Below the pieces are notes generated by a model, which was not told where the DNA came from, did no database searches, and saw only the letters and a program-made list of their open reading frames with translations. Position numbers and translations under genes: made by a program. Shown here one piece after another: positions 1 to 7,102 of a stretch of 17,889 nt of DNA (its first letter is position 1; each line of letters starts with the position of its first letter). This DNA comes from DYGX01 sp035325905 (GTDB taxonomy: Bacteria > Chloroflexota > Anaerolineae > Aggregatilineales > Aggregatilineaceae), in the NCBI GenBank assembly GCA_035325905.1, contig DAOKYY010000083.1, forward strand, positions 1 through 17,889, in the 5' to 3' direction.

Positions 1-63
1 GCCATCGACCCCTCCGGCGCGGTGTACGATGGCCCGCCGCCGCGCGCGCTGGAAGGGGCCTGA
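1..63 (+). CDS. C-terminal tail of an upstream gene, possibly a Rieske-type iron-sulfur protein
   Basis: The first 20 codons of the window are open and end at TGA 61-63. The start lies outside the window. The tail reads as a short strand, a turn and a GPPPRAL motif. Rieske [2Fe-2S] domains often end with a similar glycine-proline-proline-arginine-proline-leucine run after the last cluster-binding loop, which makes a Rieske protein a reasonable guess. No cluster ligands are visible because they would lie upstream. The GC-rich codon use matches the neighbouring genes. A gap of 253 bases separates it from the next gene, so it is probably a separate transcription unit from the carotenoid pair. 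Confidence 0.4.
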   Translation, partial: AIDPSGAVYDGPPPRALEGA

Positions 64-88
64 GCGACCGGCTGTCATCGGCGTTCCC

Positions 89-117
89 CGTAGGGCCGGG
101 CTTGCTCCGCCCCTACG
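89..117. repeat. GTAGGGGCG-type palindromic intergenic repeat, copy 1
   Basis: CGTAGGG (89-95) and CCCTACG (111-117) form a perfect 7-bp inverted repeat around a GC-rich centre. Read on the minus strand the element begins GTAGGGGCGGAGCAAGC, which closely matches the copy at 11992-12074 and partly matches 6975-6990. The rest of 64-316 shows no further gene and no convincing sigma-70 promoter. Confidence 0.6.
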
Positions 118-316
118 TGCGCGGCGTATGTCTTGCGTGCGCCGGTGCGCCAGCGCGTGACAGGCTCCCGCCCGCCACGTTTCCTGCTTTTGATCGCCCC
201 TGCCCGGTTTTCCCCGCTCGTCTCGCAACCCCGCCCGGCTTGTGACGTAAATAACATAGGAAAAACCTGACCGTATCGCTTCATGAGCAGGGTCAAGGAC
301 CCGGCGAGCGAACCTG

Positions 317-1177
317 ATGGGCACACCTGAACTGAACATCGGCTGGAAGCAGCCGCCTCGAACCCGCCACGATCCGCTGCCCGCCGCCATCACCCAGGCC
401 GCCAGCCAGCAGACCTTCCACGTCATCGGCGCGCTGGTGGATCGGGGCCGGTCGCCGCAGGCGTTCCGCGCTTACGCCTATTTCCGCTGGGTGGACGACT
501 GGATCGACGAGACGCTGCGCACCCGCGCCGACCGGCTGGCCTTCGTCGCGCGCCAGCGCGCGATCGTCTCCGCCGCCTACGCCGGGCAGCCGCTCCCGGA
601 GCCGACCGTCGAGGAGCAAATGGCGGTTGACCTGATCGCCGCCGACCGCGACGGGCACGGCGGGCTGCGGCTCTACTTCGAGCATCTGCTGGCGGTCATG
701 GCCTTCGACGCCGAGCGCCGGGGCCGCTTGATCTCCGCCCGCGAGCTGGACGAGTACACAGACCATCTCGCGATTGGCGTGACCGAGGCGCTGCACTACT
801 TCATCGGGCACGACGACCCCTCGCCGCCGATCGAGACGCGCTATCTGGCCGTGACCGGCGCGCACATCACCCATATGCTGCGCGACACCTGCGAGGACGT
901 GGCGGCGGGCTATTTCAACGTGCCGTACGAGTTCCTGGCGGCGCAGGGCATCGGGCCGGGCGACGTGCACGCCGACGCCTACCGCGACTGGGTCGAGAGC
1001 CGGGTGCGGCTTGCTCGCGCGTGTTTCGCGGCGGGCCGGGGCTACCTGGCGCAGGTGCGGAATGGCCGCTGCCGCCTGGCGGGCTACAGCTATTGCGAGC
1101 AGTTCGAGCGCGTATTGGACGGCCTGGAAGCGTCCGCCTACCGGCTGCGCTTCGACAAGCAGAACGAAAGAATCTGA
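317..1177 (+). CDS. Squalene/phytoene synthase family protein (CrtB-like)
   Basis: This 286-residue protein belongs to the head-to-head prenyl transferase family, which condenses two prenyl diphosphates (two GGPP to phytoene, or two FPP to a C30 product). Both aspartate motifs that bind Mg-diphosphate are visible: D60-D-W-I-D64 after a Tyr-Phe-Arg-Trp-Val stretch, and R189-D-T-C-E-D194. The residues after the second motif are divergent: AAGYFNVP stands where classical CrtB proteins have about GRIYLP. The length is normal for the family. ATG 317 is chosen because the protein aligns from there and an upstream ATG (283) is out of frame; the ribosome binding site is weak. The next gene, a CrtI-type desaturase, starts 8 bases downstream, so the two form an operon and phytoene synthase is the best functional guess. 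Product chain length cannot be read from sequence. Confidence 0.88.
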   Translation: MGTPELNIGWKQPPRTRHDPLPAAITQAASQQTFHVIGALVDRGRSPQAFRAYAYFRWVDDWIDETLRTRADRLAFVARQRAIVSAAYAGQPLPEPTVEEQMAVDLIAADRDGHGGLRLYFEHLLAVMAFDAERRGRLISARELDEYTDHLAIGVTEALHYFIGHDDPSPPIETRYLAVTGAHITHMLRDTCEDVAAGYFNVPYEFLAAQGIGPGDVHADAYRDWVESRVRLARACFAAGRGYLAQVRNGRCRLAGYSYCEQFERVLDGLEASAYRLRFDKQNERI

Positions 1178-1185
1178 GGCGACGC

Positions 1186-2772
1186 ATGACTCCAGCAACG
1201 ATCACATCGACTTCGGGAAAACCTGCTGCGTTCCGGCCCTCCGCGATCGTCATCGGCGCCGGAATCGGCGGCATTACCACGGCGGCGCATCTCGCCCGGC
1301 GCGGGATGCGCGTCAAGGTGGTCGAGAAGAACCGCGAGCCGGGGGGCCGCTGCGGCCACTTCGTCCGTGACGGGCACCACTTCGACACCGGCCCGACCCT
1401 GCTGGTCATGCCGCTGCTGTACGAGTCGGAGTTCGCGTCGCTCGGCGTGTCGCTGCGCGAGGCGCTGGACTTGCAGCGCGTCGATCCGACCTACCGGCTG
1501 GTGTTCGACGACGGCAGCCAGCTCGCCCTGACCTCGGACCTGAACGCCATGCGCGAGCAGCTCGAGGCCATCGAGCCGGGCAGCTTCGACGGCTTCCTGC
1601 GCTACATCGAGGAAGGCCACCGCCATTATCACGTGGCGCTGGATAAGCTGGTGGACCGCGATTTTCGCACGGCGGGGCAGTTCTTCAGCCTGCGGAACCT
1701 GCCGCTGCTGTTCCAGGTCAAGCCGCTGGCGCCGCATTACCGTCACATGCGCGCCTACTTCGACTCGCCGCGCCTCAAGTCGGCTTTCACGTTCCAGGAC
1801 GTGTACATGGGGCTGAGTCCGTTCGAAGCGCCCGCCACCTTCTCGATGATGCCCTACACCGAGCTGGCGCACGGCGTATGGTACCCGCGCGGCGGCATGA
1901 TCCGCATCGTAGACGCGCTGATGCGCATCGCGGAGCAGGCGGGGGTCGAGTTCGAGTTCGGCGCGGCGGTGGAGCGGATCGACGTGCGCGGCGATCGCGC
2001 CAGAGGGGTGATGCTTGACGATGGGCGGCAGCTAGAGGCGGATGTGGTCGTCGCCAACGCCGACCTGCCGTATGTCTACCAGAACCTGCTGCCGGATGAC
2101 CACGCCGCCGAGCGCATGGCGCGCAAGCGGTTCTCGTGCTCGGTCATCAGCTTTTTCTGGGGCGTGGATAAACCCTATTCGCAGCTTGGGCCGCACACCC
2201 TGTTCCTGGCCGACGATTACCGCGACAACTTCGAGAGCATCATCGACAAGCTGGACCTGCCCGATAACCCCAGCCTGTACGTGCACGCTCCGGCCCGGCT
2301 TGACCCATCCGCCGCCCCTGCCGGTCAGGACACGCTGATCGGGATCGTGCCGGTCGGGCACCTGGACGAGCGCGGCGAGCAAGACTGGCGGCTGCTCCGT
2401 GACGAAGCGCGGCAGGCGATCTTCAATCGGCTGTCGCTGCTCGGCGTGCATGACCTGGAGCAGCACGTCAAGTTCGAGGTGAGCTACACGCCGCTGTCGT
2501 GGCGCAAGCGGTACAACCTGATGAAGGGGTCCACCCACGGGCTGAGCCACACGTTGATGCAGTTGGGCTACATGCGGCCCAAGAACCGCCACGCGCGCTA
2601 TCACAACCTGTACTTCGTGGGCGCGAGCACGCATCCGGGGACCGGCGTGCCGACCGCGCTGGTCTCGGCGCGGCTGGTGGCGCAGCGGGTCGCGGACGAT
2701 GTCGCGCTGCCGGTGCGCGATCCGCGCCGCACGACGCAGACGCTCGTCCCGCGCTACGCCGCCGGGCGGTAG
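1186..2772 (+). CDS. crtI: Phytoene desaturase family FAD oxidoreductase (CrtI-like)
   Basis: CrtI enzymes use FAD to introduce double bases of conjugation (double bonds) into phytoene or diapophytoene. The 528-residue protein shows the N-terminal Rossmann dinucleotide fold (GAGIGG, residues 24-29, then E47 for the ribose) and PGGR at 52-55. The C-terminal signature is clear: NLYFVGASTHPGTGVP ending near residue 490, which closes the FAD site in this family. The start at ATG 1186 is favoured over the long upstream extension because GAGG (1176-1179) sits 6 bases before it and the Rossmann fold begins shortly after. The stop of the synthase gene overlaps this ribosome binding site, which suggests translational coupling. 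No crtE, cyclase or carotenoid glycosylation gene is adjacent. Other members of the family (diapophytoene desaturase, ketolase-like CrtO) are possible. Confidence 0.92.
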   Translation: MTPATITSTSGKPAAFRPSAIVIGAGIGGITTAAHLARRGMRVKVVEKNREPGGRCGHFVRDGHHFDTGPTLLVMPLLYESEFASLGVSLREALDLQRVDPTYRLVFDDGSQLALTSDLNAMREQLEAIEPGSFDGFLRYIEEGHRHYHVALDKLVDRDFRTAGQFFSLRNLPLLFQVKPLAPHYRHMRAYFDSPRLKSAFTFQDVYMGLSPFEAPATFSMMPYTELAHGVWYPRGGMIRIVDALMRIAEQAGVEFEFGAAVERIDVRGDRARGVMLDDGRQLEADVVVANADLPYVYQNLLPDDHAAERMARKRFSCSVISFFWGVDKPYSQLGPHTLFLADDYRDNFESIIDKLDLPDNPSLYVHAPARLDPSAAPAGQDTLIGIVPVGHLDERGEQDWRLLRDEARQAIFNRLSLLGVHDLEQHVKFEVSYTPLSWRKRYNLMKGSTHGLSHTLMQLGYMRPKNRHARYHNLYFVGASTHPGTGVPTALVSARLVAQRVADDVALPVRDPRRTTQTLVPRYAAGR

Positions 2773-2787
2773 AGCGGGGAAGTAAAG

Positions 2788-2911
2788 CCCCCCATCCCCC
2801 GGCCCCTGCCCTCATTTTGGGGGCAGGGGAGCAAGGCGCTTCGGCTCGGCGCTTTTTTTCCTTCCTTCGTTCTGGGGGAAGGAACCGACCGAAGGTCGGA
2901 AGGATGGGGGG
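2788..2911. repeat. Nested inverted-repeat cassette between convergent genes, likely bidirectional terminator
   Basis: Perfect 10-bp outer arms, CCCCCCATCC (2788-2797) and GGATGGGGGG (2902-2911), enclose three further perfect hairpins. These are CCCCTGCCC/GGGCAGGGG (2803-2811/2821-2829), TTCCTTCC/GGAAGGAA (2858-2865/2877-2884) and CCGACC/GGTCGG (2885-2890/2894-2899). A run of seven T (2853-2859) lies on the plus strand. The block fills the space between the stop of crtI and the stop of the opposing small gene, so it may terminate both. The terminal-arm layout also looks like a small non-coding repeat element. Confidence 0.65.
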
Positions 2912-2922
2912 TATAACAGCCT

Positions 2923-3182
2923 CTAGGTCGCGCCGTCGGAGAATGACTCTGGATTGATCTGCTCGCAGTCTTCTTCGATGGCGCGGCTCATTTCTTCCAG
3001 GTCTTCCGGCTCGAACTCGAATCCTTCTATGATCTGGAGTAACACCTTACCGGGCGTGCCGGGCGGGAGCGGGGACGTTTGAAGGCGCCGTGCGACGGCC
3101 AGCAGATGCTCCGCTAGTCGTGCGTCAGCCGGTCGAGTTCGTGAATGATTTTGTCTTTTATAGAGAGTGTAGTCACTGGCAT
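2923..3182 (-). pseudogene. Small antitoxin-like protein (DUF2281-like style) disrupted by a frameshift
   Basis: From ATG 3182, with GGAG just upstream, the frame reads MPVTTLSIKDKIIHELDRL and then stops at TAG 3114-3116 after 22 codons. A second frame continues at once with ARLAEHLLAVARRLQ, then LPPGTPGKVLL, then an acidic helix (EDLEEMSRAIEEDCEQI) to TAG 2923. Together these give one coherent protein of about 86 residues: N-terminal 'xIIxELDRL', a helix and 'LPPGTPG' followed by 'AIEExCE'. This pattern is familiar from small cyanobacterial and Chloroflexota proteins often annotated as antitoxin-like. The span is 260 nt, one short of a multiple of three, so a single missing base explains the break. 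No toxin partner is seen next to it, although the assembly gap lies immediately upstream. The break may be a real mutation or a sequencing error. Confidence 0.7.
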
Positions 3183-3203
3183 GTCTCCATTCGACCTGCT
3201 GCA

Positions 3204-3212
3204 ATTGTAGCA
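3204..3212 (-). promoter_or_regulatory. Extended -10 promoter candidate for the small antitoxin-like gene
   Basis: On the minus strand TGCTACAAT (3212 to 3204) is an extended -10 element (TGn plus TACAAT). It lies 22 bases before ATG 3182, so the leader would be very short. No good -35 is present at 17 bp, which extended -10 promoters can tolerate. Confidence 0.4.
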
Positions 3213-3252
3213 CGACGCAGGCGCTCGTCCCGCGTGCCCGCAACCGGCGTAG

Positions 3253-3462
3253 CGTTCGCAGGCACGCGCGACGATCCCTAGACGCTTGGGCTGCTCGCGG
3301 CTCAGCGNNNNNNNNNNNNNNNNNNNNNNNNNNNNNNNNNNNNNNNNNNNNNNNNNNNNNNNNNNNNNNNNNNNNNNNNNNNNNNNNNNNNNNNNNNNNN
3401 NNNNNNNCGTTCGCAGGCACGCGCGACGATCCCTAGACGCTTGGGCTGCTCGCGGCTCAGCG
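3253..3462. other. Scaffold gap of 100 N flanked by identical 55-bp copies
   Basis: Bases 3308-3407 are exactly 100 N. The 55 bases before them (3253-3307) are identical to the 55 bases after them (3408-3462). A fixed 100-N spacer with a k-mer-length overlap at the two contig ends is typical of a de Bruijn assembly joined by a scaffolder. The true sequence may simply be one 55-bp copy with no gap. Apart from this, 3183-3456 shows no gene. Confidence 0.9.
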
Positions 3463-3864
3463 CAGGCTGGCGACCGTGATATCTCTGCCGAACACCAGCC
3501 ACAGCAGCGCAACATCCACGATCAGCGGCAGCACCGCCCAGCCGGAGAACCAGATCACTTGCAGCGCGATTGAGGCGACGGCCCCGACCACGATCAGCCA
3601 CGGGAACCACTGCGCGGGCACCGCCCACCTCAGCAGCGCCGCTGCCGCCAGCAGAAAGCACCCGGCGGACAAAAACGCGAGCAGAGGGGTGAGCGTGTCC
3701 AGCAGATTGCCGGACACGAGCGTGTTGGTTTCTTTCGCGAACGGCCAGAGCAGCCTGCCGCCGACCCACCAGGGAGGCGGGGCATCCCCCGGCTGGAGAG
3801 GAATGATCGCGGTCAGGTTGAGCTGCGCGCCCAATAACAGCAGAATGAGCACGACAATCCACAT
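3457..3864 (-). CDS. Small four-helix membrane protein of unknown function
   Basis: I do not recognise a named family. The 135-residue protein has four hydrophobic segments: residues about 2-20 (WIVVLILLLLGAQLNL), about 60-80, about 85-107 (starting WFPWLIVVGAVAS) and about 108-126 (AVLPLIVDVALLWLVFG). A short Pro/Trp-rich loop (PGDAPPPWWVGGRLLWPF) lies between helices 1 and 2. The start at ATG 3864 is preferred over an upstream ATG at 4020 because AGGA lies about 10 bases before it and the first helix begins immediately. The upstream extension is polar and unlike a coding start. The gene follows the secreted-protein genes on the same strand after a 203-base gap that contains its own TATAAT. 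Its last codons fall within the 55-bp sequence duplicated at the assembly gap, so the 3' end should be treated with some care. Confidence 0.72.
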   Translation of the reverse strand: MWIVVLILLLLGAQLNLTAIIPLQPGDAPPPWWVGGRLLWPFAKETNTLVSGNLLDTLTPLLAFLSAGCFLLAAAALLRWAVPAQWFPWLIVVGAVASIALQVIWFSGWAVLPLIVDVALLWLVFGRDITVASLR

Positions 3865-3975
3865 TGTTGTGTTTCCTTTCTGCTCAAAAAACGGGGAGTA
3901 AAAGCGGTCGATTGGGCAAAGATTTACTTCGGTTTCCCGGCCCGTGGGTGCTCTGAAGCCGGGCTGGGCGTTCCC

Positions 3976-3981
3976 ATTATA
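3976..3981 (-). promoter_or_regulatory. -10 element (TATAAT) candidate for the small membrane protein gene
   Basis: A perfect TATAAT is read on the minus strand in an AT-rich island inside GC-rich DNA, about 110 bases before ATG 3864. The hexamer 17 bp upstream (TGCGCT) is a poor -35, so an activator or another sigma factor may be needed. Confidence 0.35.
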
Positions 3982-4067
3982 TAGTGGCTGCCAAGCACAG
4001 CGCATCTTGACCGAAACCATTAGGAAGCCCTGCCGGATTGGGCGGGGAACACGCGCGATCAGACGCC

Positions 4068-5747
4068 CTACTTGATCAGCAGCGAGACCGGGTCTGTGTT
4101 GAGCAGCACGCTCGCCGCCGGCAGCCAGCCGGTTCCGCGCGCGTTCCGCACCTGGACCCAGTCGGCGGCGGCGTTCCGCCCGACTGCCGCGAAAACCTGC
4201 CCGGTGACGGCGGGCTGCGCGACCGGCGCGTCAGGGGCGGGCGCGGCCAGAACCGGCGTCGCGGGCGCGGCGGTGACCCAAGCCAGCGGTCCCGGCATCA
4301 GGTGCAGGTCCGCCGGGGCGCGGGTCGTGACGTTGGACACGACGGCGGGCGGGGCGGTCGTGCAGTCGAACTGCTCAACCTCGCCGCTGGCCCGCTCGTG
4401 GGCGAAGCACACGCTGCCCAACAGCGCGCCAAACCCGGTCACGCGCAGCGGCAGGCGTAGCTCAACGCCCTCGCCGAATGCCGCCGCGCCGTCTGACACG
4501 TCCTCAATCCCGCCGCTTGGCGAGCGCGCCTCAATGCCGCGCGGCGTGATCCAGACGGTCACGTCGGGCACGGCGTCGAACGTGTTTTCGATCTCGATGC
4601 GCAACTCGGACTGCGCGTGCGGCGCGGCGGCGGTCTCTACCCGCAGGTAGAGATAGTGGTCATCCTGGAAGGCGTAGACCTGGCGGATGTCGCGCGCCGG
4701 GTCGAGCGAGTCGCCTTCCGAGTCGCTCAGCACGGGCGGGGTAGCCCAGTCCGCGCCGCTGCCGTCCACGCTCAGCCAGGTCAGGCTCGGCGCGAGGACC
4801 GGCCACTCGTCGCGCCCCAGCAGCCACGACGCGACGCGCTCGGCGAAGAAGCGGTTGCCGATGTGCGCCGGGAGCAAGGTGATCGGGTCGATTGCCAGCC
4901 CGTAGCCGTCGAGCAGGGCTTCCGAGTCGCCCAGGAAGACCAGCCGCGAGCCGAACTGCGCGTTCTCGGCCAGCGCGCCGAGCAGCAGCCGTCCTTGCAC
5001 GTCCGCCGCGATATTGACCGTGAGCGGCTCGGCGTTGTCGCCGAAGACGCGCCCGGTCTCGCCGTAGCCGTAATCCTGCGTCAGCAGCGGCGTGGCGGCG
5101 CTGCCGGGGCCGAGCGGCTCGCTCCACAGCGTGCGTGCGCCCCAGGTCATAACCGGGATGTCGTGCGCGGCCAGCGGCTCGATCACCGGGTGGCGGGCAA
5201 ACGCTTCGGGTGAGGCTTGCAGAAAGGTCGTGGACTGCGCCGCCAGCCCGCCGGGCGCGAACCAGGCGGCGATCACGGCGGTGTCGTGCAGCCCAATGCC
5301 GTAGTTCTGCGCCAGCAGCTTAGCCAGCCCGCTGTTGGCGCGGTCGGGGTTGGCGGCGGTAGGGCGCTGCGGCCCCGCGACCGGCAGCCCGACCGGGTCG
5401 ATGGCCGCCAGCAGGTGATTGCCGCGCAGCAGGTGTTCCCACAACCGCGCAAGCTGATCGACCGGCAGCGGGCGCAGCGGGCGGATCAGCACGACGACGC
5501 GCGCGTCCGCTGGCAGCGCCGCGCTGAGCGTCACCGTCTCGGTCCGCGCGCCGAGCGTGCGGAAAATCTCCGCCAGGGCGCGCAGGCCATCCGGCCCCTC
5601 GGCGGTCGGCGCGGCGGTCTGAAGCTGCTCATCGACGACGAACACGACAAGCGGCTGCTCCTGACCGCGCACGTGATCGGGAGAGACAATGCCGCCGATC
5701 AGCAGCGCAACCAGCAGCGCGAGCGCGAGGCGCCTCACCGGACGCAT
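4068..5747 (-). CDS. Secreted protein: GldG/DUF4350-like domain, sugar-binding-like beta domain and SH3b-like C-terminus
   Basis: The 559-residue protein opens with a signal peptide (MRPVRR, hydrophobic core 7-22, cleavage probably near residues 28-29). Residues about 31-310 resemble the GldG/DUF4350 type of alpha/beta domain: VVFVVD at 34-39, RVVVLIRP at 83-90, and the RLVFLGDSE strand-turn at 268-275. Residues about 325-470 include the DDHYLYLRVE pattern near 362-371, common in DOMON- or CBM9-like beta-sandwiches. C447 and C462 could form a disulfide there. Residues about 505-555 look like an SH3b domain (DWVQVRNARGTGWLPAASV). It starts 15 bases after the stop of the gene at 5763-6872 and shares its first half in style, so the two are cotranscribed paralogues. 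A surface or extracytoplasmic role is inferred; no enzyme motif is evident. Confidence 0.75.
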   Translation of the reverse strand: MRPVRRLALALLVALLIGGIVSPDHVRGQEQPLVVFVVDEQLQTAAPTAEGPDGLRALAEIFRTLGARTETVTLSAALPADARVVVLIRPLRPLPVDQLARLWEHLLRGNHLLAAIDPVGLPVAGPQRPTAANPDRANSGLAKLLAQNYGIGLHDTAVIAAWFAPGGLAAQSTTFLQASPEAFARHPVIEPLAAHDIPVMTWGARTLWSEPLGPGSAATPLLTQDYGYGETGRVFGDNAEPLTVNIAADVQGRLLLGALAENAQFGSRLVFLGDSEALLDGYGLAIDPITLLPAHIGNRFFAERVASWLLGRDEWPVLAPSLTWLSVDGSGADWATPPVLSDSEGDSLDPARDIRQVYAFQDDHYLYLRVETAAAPHAQSELRIEIENTFDAVPDVTVWITPRGIEARSPSGGIEDVSDGAAAFGEGVELRLPLRVTGFGALLGSVCFAHERASGEVEQFDCTTAPPAVVSNVTTRAPADLHLMPGPLAWVTAAPATPVLAAPAPDAPVAQPAVTGQVFAAVGRNAAADWVQVRNARGTGWLPAASVLLNTDPVSLLIK

Positions 5748-5762
5748 CCGTCGGCGTGCGGG

Positions 5763-6872
5763 CTACGAGCCGGGCGCGGGCGTGGCGGTCGGCGGGATCG
5801 GCGTCGGCGAGGGCGTGATCGTTGGCGTGGCCGTTTCCGCCGGGGCGGGGAAGCTCAATTCCCCGGCGACCGGAGCCACGTCCAGCAGCCAGGCGACCGC
5901 GTTGACCATGAAGCGCACGTTGCCCGGATAAAGAAACGCGCTGCTGTAGGGCGGCGAGGTTTGGAACCCGGCGGCGTTAGTGGCGAAATCGCGGTCGCCG
6001 ATCAGCACGACGCGTGCCCCGGTGTCGGGTTTCTCGAACGACGCCGCCAGCGCCAGCGCGCTGCGAGTGGTGTCCGCGCCGATGTTGTACTCGACGATGC
6101 CGTCGGCCAGATATTGCGCGTAGGCCGACTCGCCGTAGAACTCTGCGGGCGAGCTGATCAGCGTCGTGACGGTCGCGTCCCGCAGCGTGCTATCCACTTC
6201 CAACGAGCGCGCCAGGAAGAAAGCCAGCTCGCCGTCCACGCCGTCCGCCATCGGGTTGTCGAAGGTGAGCGCGGTCGTGGTAAAGACCGGAACGAGCGCG
6301 GGCACGGTGAGCGGAGACGCGGGCGTCGGCGTCAGCTCGCCCTCGGCGACCGCTTCTATCGGAGCCGCGACCTCGCGCAGGCCGCCTTCGACCACCACGA
6401 CATCGTTACGAGCGCGCAGCCCCATGTCGGTCCACATCAGTTGCAGCAGACCCTTGTCGAAGGGCAGCGCCTTGTAGTTCTGCACGATCGGCTCCGTAAT
6501 CAGCAGCAGACGTCCCCCGTTCTGGAGGTACGCCCACAGCCAGGCGGTCTGATCCGGGCCAATGTCGGTGAGCGGCCCGGCGATCACCAGCAGATCGGCG
6601 TCTGCCGGGATGCCCGTCCGCCATTCGAGCGTGTACAGGTTCGCGCCCAGCAAGCGCAGCAAGCCCGCGAAGCGCGACAGGCCGGTCGGGCCGCGATCGA
6701 AGCGGCTGGCCTCCCCGAACGCTTCCGAAAAGTAAATGTTCTTTCCATCCAGGCGCGGGACGCCTTGCAGCGCTGTACCCGCCTGGACACGATTCGGGGG
6801 CAGGGCGGATGCTCCCACAAGCGCCGCCAGCAGCAAGGCGCAGATCAGGCCAAACAGTATTTTGGGGCGCAT
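5763..6872 (-). CDS. Secreted GldG/DUF4350-like protein with Thr/Pro-rich tail
   Basis: The 369-residue protein has a signal peptide (MRPKILF, hydrophobic 6-24). Its alpha/beta domain has alternating strands: ADLLVIAGPLTDIGPDQ near 92-108, NGGRLLLITEP near 118-128, and GARVVLIGDRDFATN near 285-299. The last motif resembles the 'vvvfGDsdF..N' segment of GldG and DUF4350 proteins and matches the LVFLGDSE segment of the next gene. The last 25 residues are a low-complexity Thr/Pro tail (TATPTITPSPTPIPPTATP), typical of Chloroflexota secreted proteins and possibly a glycosylated or wall-spanning spacer. AGGAG precedes ATG 6872 by about 7 bases. In gliding bacteria GldG is part of an ABC-type complex, but no ABC ATPase is found here, so that function should not be assumed. 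Confidence 0.75.
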   Translation of the reverse strand: MRPKILFGLICALLLAALVGASALPPNRVQAGTALQGVPRLDGKNIYFSEAFGEASRFDRGPTGLSRFAGLLRLLGANLYTLEWRTGIPADADLLVIAGPLTDIGPDQTAWLWAYLQNGGRLLLITEPIVQNYKALPFDKGLLQLMWTDMGLRARNDVVVVEGGLREVAAPIEAVAEGELTPTPASPLTVPALVPVFTTTALTFDNPMADGVDGELAFFLARSLEVDSTLRDATVTTLISSPAEFYGESAYAQYLADGIVEYNIGADTTRSALALAASFEKPDTGARVVLIGDRDFATNAAGFQTSPPYSSAFLYPGNVRFMVNAVAWLLDVAPVAGELSFPAPAETATPTITPSPTPIPPTATPAPGS

Positions 6873-6948
6873 GGGCCTCTCCTTGCGGGTGTCGCCGTCT
6901 CATGCGCGAGACGGCCCGGACACGACGGGGAATATACTCATTCCTCGT

Positions 6949-6954
6949 ATTATA
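6949..6954 (-). promoter_or_regulatory. -10 element (TATAAT) candidate for the paired GldG/DUF4350-like genes
   Basis: TATAAT is read on the minus strand in a short AT-rich island, with a leader of about 70 bases to ATG 6872. The -35 position (ACAGCG) is poor. A GTAGGGGCGGAGCC element (6975-6988) begins where the -35 would lie. Confidence 0.4.
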
Positions 6955-7013
6955 GTCAGGATGGCAAAGCGCGCTGTAGGGGCGGAGCCAACAGAACACA
7001 CAAGACGAACAGC

Positions 7014-7041
7014 GCGGGGCGGCTCGCTTGAACCGCCCCGC
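7014..7041. terminator. Strong GC hairpin downstream of the SH3b/FecR-like gene
   Basis: GCGGGGCGG (7014-7022) pairs perfectly with CCGCCCCGC (7033-7041) around a 10-base loop. It lies about 60 bases beyond the minus-strand stop at 7102. No clean T-tract follows on the minus strand, so it may be a mRNA 3'-end stabiliser or a repeat rather than a simple intrinsic terminator. A TTTTT run on the plus strand (7052-7056) lies 10 bases past the stem. Confidence 0.45.
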
Positions 7042-7082
7042 ACCAGTTGCGTTTTTGCTCTTGCCCCTGCTAACCGCTAACT

Positions 7083-7102
7083 GCTGCTTTTGGCTGCTTT
7101 CC
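7083..7102 (-). repeat. Decamer repeat, two units
   Basis: GCTGCTTTTG (7083-7092) and GCTGCTTTCC (7093-7102) are two consecutive 10-nt units, with a degenerate third before them. They match in reverse complement the decamer (about CAGCGAAAAG) seen at 8859-8960, 10388-10437 and 12801-12860. The second unit touches the stop codon of the SH3b/FecR-like gene. Confidence 0.55.

Noticed and set aside
283..330. ATG at 283 opening a 15-codon frame that overlaps the start of the phytoene synthase gene
   Set aside because: It has no convincing ribosome binding site and no recognisable peptide; a short chance frame is as likely as a leader peptide.
1021..1185. N-terminal extension of the CrtI frame inside the synthase gene
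   Set aside because: It is Gly/Pro/Arg-rich shadow translation; a good ribosome binding site and the Rossmann motif point to ATG 1186.
3865..4020. Longer start (ATG 4020) for the small membrane protein
   Set aside because: The extension contains the promoter-like TATAAT and lacks membrane-protein character; ATG 3864 has a better ribosome binding site.
5217..7031. Long plus-strand open frame of about 600 codons
   Set aside because: It is Arg/Gly/Gln-rich antisense to two signal-peptide genes with clear motifs; high GC produces such shadows.
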